Below the pieces are notes generated by a model. The model saw only the letters and a program-made list of their open reading frames with translations. It did no database searches and was not told where the DNA came from. Of a stretch of 64,000 nt of DNA, positions 58,484-64,000 are shown piece by piece. The number at the start of each line of letters is the position of its first letter. The first letter of the stretch is position 1. Origin of the DNA: Sinotaia quadrata (taxonomy: Eukaryota; Mollusca; Gastropoda; Architaenioglossa; Viviparidae); assembly GCA_028829895.1 (NCBI GenBank), contig CM054181.1, positions 112,993,860 through 113,057,859 of the forward strand. The letters run 5' to 3'. The position numbers were made by a program, and so were the translations under genes.

Positions 58484-59630
58484 AGGATTGGTTGATTTAT
58501 TGATTTCTGCTTAGTTAACTTCCATTTCTAACGTTCGTTGATTTCGCGGACGATAAACGATGGATGTTGTGCGCACTTGGCGACTTAGCCGTGGTATCGT
58601 TCGTCGCCATTGCCCACCAGTAAAAGATCGCGAATCCTCTTAAGTCGTAACCGACCTGACGGCCAGCAAACCCACCCACCCCTGGACTCTAGTCAATGAG
58701 GCCGTCCCGCGCCTCGACGCTGCCTTTAGCGGTTGAGGCAGCTGGTAAGCTTCCCAAGGGATAATAAGGCAAGATTGGCATGTCGAACTAATCACATAGT
58801 TTAATGGTAACACGTAGACCTTGCCCGACAGCCCAGTTTAGAGTTTCACTCAGAGTTTATTGATCTGCTGCCGATCTGTAGGAGCAGACATGCGGTTATC
58901 ACCCTTCAAAGCTGCCATATAGAACTGAAACTTTCGTGTCATGCCGTTTAGTGCGACAGTGATGACGCGCTTTGTGTGTGCGCGCGTGCACTGCGAATAG
59001 TTTGTAATATAGAAGCAACGTTCATTACTAATTAAGAAAGCTTTAAAAATATTTTCAACACTGTCTGAACAATATCTGGTGAAGGGTAAAGAGCTGAACT
59101 ATATATGTTTGGTTTGTTTCTCGGTAAGCAGTAATTAAAACTTCACTGTACTATGAAATTCTACAAATGCTCATTAAAATGACCCAGCTGCGTGACAAGC
59201 ATTAAAGTAAAAAATGCCTTTAAAATGCACACAATTCTAGTTTTGTGTGTGTATTTAGTCTACGCTTATTGGGAATGTGCTATATCTAGTGTGCGCGTGC
59301 GTACAGAGTTTAGGTTGCAAGTTTATGTTTATATCATGAGACGAAGCAAAAAAATAAAAAGAAAGTTTAAATTTATTGGGCTGCTGAAATTTTGTTTCTT
59401 TTGATGGACCGGGAGACAGGAAGAGCAATCACACATTTTAAACCGGTCAACATATACAAACTTTAAAAATTACAGAAGAATTTTAAACGTTTTAATTACC
59501 ACTAATTCTTAATTTTTATTATTTTATCCCCTTACCGACAATCTAAAACGTCAAACAAACTGCCTTAATTCTACACACACAAAAATTCATTCCTTTAAAA
59601 TCATTTTCGTATCAGAACATGTAAACTGGA

Positions 59631-59653
59631 GAGAGAGAGAGAGAGAGAGAGGG
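59631..59653 (+). repeat. (GA)n microsatellite
   Basis: About 11 GA units. Confidence 0.95.
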
Positions 59654-61574
59654 GATGGTGCAGTATAAAGGAATGCATTTGTGTCAAAGAGGCGCCAGTA
59701 GACCTACATGGTTCTGGGGAAAGAAGTAAATGGAACAAAGAGACGAGATGGGTTCTTTTTATTATTTATATTTTAAGTGTCGGGAGAGTTAGAGGTGGGG
59801 GACGGGGGAGATGAAGAATTGCTTAATGAACGACAGGAGAGGAGCCAAGACCCTACCGCAGTTAAGTGTAAATTTCGCAAGACGCTCCTCCATCGCTTTC
59901 CGGTAGCGGTTATGCATTCAAGGTCTCTGTACAAACGCGCATGCTCACAGCACGCAGTAGTGAAAAGTCTGATGCGGTCAGGTCATGACTTCTTAAAAGG
60001 CAATTTGCCGATAACATGGTCCACGCTGGACAGGAGGTGCAGAACAGACATTCTTAATTGGCAAAGTGAGACAGTGTGAGACCACGAAGGTGGTTGGAAC
60101 CACAGACAAACGACTGATCAATGGGTGCCGTGGGTGTGGGGAGGCGGGGGAGGGGTGGGGGAGTGAGGGAGAAAGCGACAAACAACTTGATGGAAAGGCT
60201 CATTGGACTGTATTTGTTCACTTTGCGGAATGTGTTAAACCAAAACAACACTTCAACACAGGCACACACTGTGACCAGCAAAACGCTGAAGGCGCATGCG
60301 CAATGTATGCATGAACTGTTCTGCTATTGACAGTACAAAAAACAATTAGCTAAAGAGCGGTTCAAAAGGTCTTCCGTTTGTTCACAATCCTCATCTATAT
60401 GACGTCGAACTCTCAAGTGACACAACAGTCAGTTCAAATGTCGTACATAGCTTACGGGCATTCGGGAACACTAATGGACTCACCAACCAACCAACCACCC
60501 CCACCTCAAACAACAAACAATCTATTAAAGAGTTGGAAACTGGGGGGGGGGGGTGCTTCTATTCAATCAATGGTTAGAACGGACGGACAGGCGGCATAGG
60601 GAGTGAAATGCTTGCACTGTGTACACGAGTAACAGCTTGCAAACAGCTAGTGTTCCGCGACTGGAGTGAACGGATCGATCCTACCTGTGCTAAAGCCGTA
60701 ATTTATGTTACCTGAAACAACACCAGCGCCTGAAATTTAGGACAGCTGAGGTGGTGGTGTCACGTCCTCCTCACTCCTGGCTGACATATTTTGAATGTGG
60801 GGCATATATCCATTTTCTTTAAATTATTCACTTTTTCTATGCTGGTAGGTACAATAAAATGGTAAATAATACCTGCAGATTTGTGCTGAGCATTCAAGTA
60901 TTTATAAATACAGTCTATTCTATAATGATACAATTATAGTCAATTGTATATTATGATTTATTTTATTGCAGATTATTTGTAATTTTACTAGCCAATTACA
61001 TTTTCACTGCAGGCAAAATTTAACCAAAGATGTCCAATAACTTTGACCAAAGGTGTGCAATATTTTTAAAATATAATAAAATCAATCTTTTTTTTAAAAA
61101 AAAAATAGCATTTACTAAAGTACCAATACTGGTAAATTACCATATTAATAAAGCTTGCAATGACACACAGGACAATGATAAATTAAGCAATAATCATCTG
61201 ATAAATCTAACCTCTTGGAGCAAACAGCCTTCTAACAATTCACAAATAGAAGTTTTGATAGATATCTGTTATTAATAATACATGTTAGCAAAAATACCAA
61301 CTATCAGAAACTTTAAGTATATATTGTATACACATACAAAGAAAATACTTTATCTACAAATATTGCATGCTCATGAAACAGAAGGTAACAGGTGTTTGAA
61401 AATAGGAAAATGTTAACAGAAGTGGAAAACAGCAAAATGACTGTATTATGCACCCTTTGGCTCTATGTACTGTCTATGAAATTAAAATAATGAACTATTG
61501 TGGTTGATTATACAGTTCTGTTCACAGTTCTTCATTTGATTTTTTTTTTTTAAAGCTGTTGCCATTTGTCCAAA

Positions 61575-62720
61575 ACTAAAGCACTGAAAACCCTAACTGA
61601 TAAAACAACACACTGAAAACCCTAACTGATAAAACAAAGCACTGAAAACCCTAACTCAGTAACTGATAAAACAAAGCACTGAAAACCCTAACTGATAAAA
61701 CAAAGCACTGAACTATCTCAGTAGATAACAAAACTGTATCCTACAGGATTAATGAAGCATTGTCAAAGAAATACAGGTTTTTCCTTACAAAACACTGAAC
61801 CTTTCAATGAATCAAACACTGAACAACCTTAGTTGATAATGAAATACAATTCTGTTTGGTGAAGGAAATCATAGGAGTTCTTCAAGCAACACATCTAGAT
61901 ACCAACTGTCAAATAAAACATTGAAATATCTTTGGAGATAAGTTTCAAATAAATATTGCATCTTAAAACATAACACTAACCTGTCTCAGCTGATAATAAA
62001 TTAATGAAATATTCAGCTGATAATGAAACAAAGAGCTACTCAGTAAATAGCAAAACAATGAACTAGTCAATAGATTTTTTTAAATGACTATTTAGGTGAA
62101 AACAAGCAAGTCAACTACTCAGCTGATAACAGTAAACTACAATAGTCAGTTGAAAACAAAGCACTAAATTCTCAGTTGATAACACAAGAAAACACTGCAC
62201 TATCTAGCAGACTCTATTGAAAACAAAGAACTAAACTGCTCAGATGATAAAGGAAGATGCTGCACTACCTAAGCTGATAACATAATGCAATACTGATTGC
62301 TGAAGGCAATCATAAAGTTCTTCAACAGATAAAATACTTGTTATAAATGATAACAAAGCTAATGAAACTAATAACACAAGTTATTATCATTTGTCTAAAA
62401 CCTTAATAAACTATCTCAATTCAATTGATAACAAAACCTATTATTAGTCAAACAAATATTGTTTGGTTAAATCAGTAAACTAATCATGTGAAAACAAACA
62501 CAACACAGAACTACTCAAGTGAAAACAAACAACACAGAACTACTCAAGTGAAAACAAACAACACAGAACTACTCAAGTGAAAACAAACACAACATGGAAC
62601 TAATGATAGAAAACAAAGAAAATGAACTAAACAAGTGAAAAAAACAAACAAAACAATGAACTCCTCAAATAACAATAAACAAAACACTAACCTATTCAGT
62701 TGATAGTGAAACTTATTGCA
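61575..62720 (+). repeat. ~30-bp degenerate minisatellite field
   Basis: It begins with clear copies of AAAGCACTGAAAACCCTAAC and CTGATAAAACA (about 61580-61710). It continues as decayed CTCAGTTGATAACA-type units. It sharpens again at 62490-62600 into 29-bp units CTACTCAAGTGAAAACAAAC (gaaaacaaac at 62521, 62550 and 62579). The whole 1.1 kb looks like one old array with two recently re-amplified patches. Confidence 0.82.
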
Positions 62721-63529
62721 TTTTGTCAAATACAAATTCCCCCAGATATATTCATTTTCAAGGTCATACAATATGGATAACCCTTTTACTAACTGTAGAT
62801 AGGATGATGAAAGATCACAGATAAGAGAAATCTTTGCTGGATGGCAAAAGCTTACATGATAATATCTGTATAAACACTACATCTACAGACAATTTAAATA
62901 TGTGTGACTTACTGGTTATGTTTTGTTTGCACTCCCCTTTTCTTGGTGATCTAAACTACCATCATTTTAATTCTTCTCAAAGTCTATTGGCTCTCTGCTT
63001 ATAATTTATACTTGTCTAGGGGAGCAAAATCTTGGGCAATGCAATAACTATCTCAGTATCTGGCAAATTCAACTGAATACTGCAGTGACAGCAAAAACAA
63101 TTCGTAACAAGAAAGTGTGGGGATGGGGGGGGGGGGGAGGAGGAGATAGAAATCCTGATGTGTGTTTTTGCACTTTGCTGTGTGCATGAATAAATGATCA
63201 ATAATCATTTAAAATAAAACACTAGTTTTTTTGAGAAAATATATAATTTTAAATTTGCATTAAATATTTAATAACAGTGATACAAAGATATAATCTACAT
63301 AGTAATATCCCCAATGAAACAATGCGGAATACTTTTATTTTTACTTTTAAAAGTTTCGGACTTTTTTTTTTAATTTAACGGTAATCAGCATTCTGTCGTT
63401 CTGAAGCAAAACAAAACGAAATAGCACAATGCCGACTTGCACCTCTGGTCACATTTAGACGAGACTGTCGCGCAAATCGGTTGTAGTTGTTGCGTTTACT
63501 TTCTCTCCTGCCCGAGCGTGCATAAAGCG
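62721..63529. other. unique DNA, no gene seen
   Basis: An 11-base G run lies near 63126. No supported feature was recognised. Confidence 0.5.
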
Positions 63530-63585
63530 GTGCCAATCGGTTCTAACTCGGCCATACATATATTTAATACACACAAGTCAGTGTG
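63530..63585 (+). promoter_or_regulatory. possible core promoter (CCAAT, TATA, initiator)
   Basis: GCCAATCGG near 63532 is a CCAAT-box match. ACATATATTTAATA at about 63556-63568 resembles a TATA box. TCAGTGTG at 63578-63585 fits the animal initiator TCAGT. TATA-initiator spacing is slightly short. GC-richer DNA without repeats follows to the window end, as in a 5' leader, so a plus-strand gene may begin here and extend beyond the window. Confidence 0.25.
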
Positions 63586-64000
63586 GGAAGCGCAGAAACT
63601 TGAAAGGCCGTGTTAGTCGATCGTTTCCGCGAACTCTCTTGGACTAGATCAAGTCTTTTTTGTCAAGCCGTGAGACCGCAAGAAACAAGTGTTGACTAAA
63701 TCGGCCTGACTACAGTCCTTTAGTTGCCGAGTTTCTTTTAACGCAAGGCAATCCACGCCAACCCGTCTTTAGAAGCGCTGACCCCCGAGAGCTTAAAACT
63801 TTTGATGCAACACCGTTCCCGTGCAGTTTGAAAGGCAACGTTCCAGAACGGTGGCGACAAAGCGAGCTGTTACGAGTAACCTTAGATTCCTTCCTAAAAC
63901 GCATTTCTAACCATCCACCCACCCGCCCGCTTCAGGCCTCCAGTGTATTGATAGCATGCCACAGTAATGTAAACCTTGCTACAGAGCAAATCCTAGCTCA
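63586..64000. other. GC-richer unique DNA at the window edge
   Basis: No coding frame with recognisable content. The 70-codon minus-strand frame at 63710-63922 is not supported. It could be a 5' leader if the upstream promoter candidate is real. Confidence 0.35.

Larger units (their letters stand above)
57976..61574. other. unique DNA, no supported gene
   Basis: Frames of 60-100 codons at 59777-60079 and around 60000-60600 overlap on both strands in a mildly GC-rich patch and have no motifs. Nothing else was recognised beyond the listed simple repeats. Confidence 0.45.

Overview
This is an AT-rich, gene-poor stretch of an animal nuclear genome. Evidence for this includes canonical eukaryotic splice signals, (CA)n/(GT)n and (GA)n microsatellites, roughly twenty minisatellite arrays, hAT transposons of the GTF2IRD2/ZBED-like type and a complete LTR retrotransposon. 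No bacterial gene organisation is present. A mollusc or another lophotrochozoan would fit the repeat style, but this is an inference: nothing in the window fixes the taxon. Nearly all short open frames are products of repeats or chance, and the only long intact reading frame belongs to the LTR element.

Layout. 1-4.3 kb: unique AT-rich DNA with a T/G-rich degenerate repeat and a 62-bp minisatellite. 4349-6705: a 2.36-kb DNA transposon with 26-bp terminal inverted repeats, flanked on both sides by TTAAA, which keeps an apparent 5' coding exon. A shortened relative lies in opposite orientation at 57420-57975. About 7.25-7.74 kb: a short pogo/Tc2-like MITE. 12.37-12.63 kb: paired RFX-like half-sites followed by a protein-like 44-codon frame with one TGA. 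11-25 kb: otherwise non-coding DNA with many minisatellites. 25749-28356: a hAT element with a broken transposase, inserted into a 26-bp minisatellite with a perfect 8-bp target duplication. 31562-32761: a second, internally deleted hAT element, also with a perfect 8-bp duplication.

33449-41114: the centrepiece, a 7.67-kb LTR retrotransposon. It has two 1,682-bp LTRs that look identical by eye, a CAGGG target duplication, a tRNA primer-binding site, a polypurine tract preceded by a stem-loop, and one intact 999-codon ORF. I see no protease, reverse transcriptase, RNase H, integrase or zinc knuckle in that ORF. It therefore looks like a recently mobile non-autonomous element that supplies one large, perhaps Gag-derived, protein and depends on another element for Pol functions.

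41-55 kb: more minisatellites, a perfect 21-bp hairpin at 44991-45048 and long microsatellites. 55.18-57.2 kb: a GC-richer stretch holding the best candidate host coding exon, on the minus strand at 55177-55288, which ends in a consensus splice donor. If it is real, most of the window to its left would be a long, transposon-filled first intron. 57.98-64 kb: unique DNA, a 1.1-kb degenerate ~30-bp repeat field, and a possible plus-strand promoter near 63.58 kb. The elements act independently of each other. The only shared story is repeated invasion of a host intergenic or intronic region by elements that mostly rely on enzymes supplied from elsewhere.
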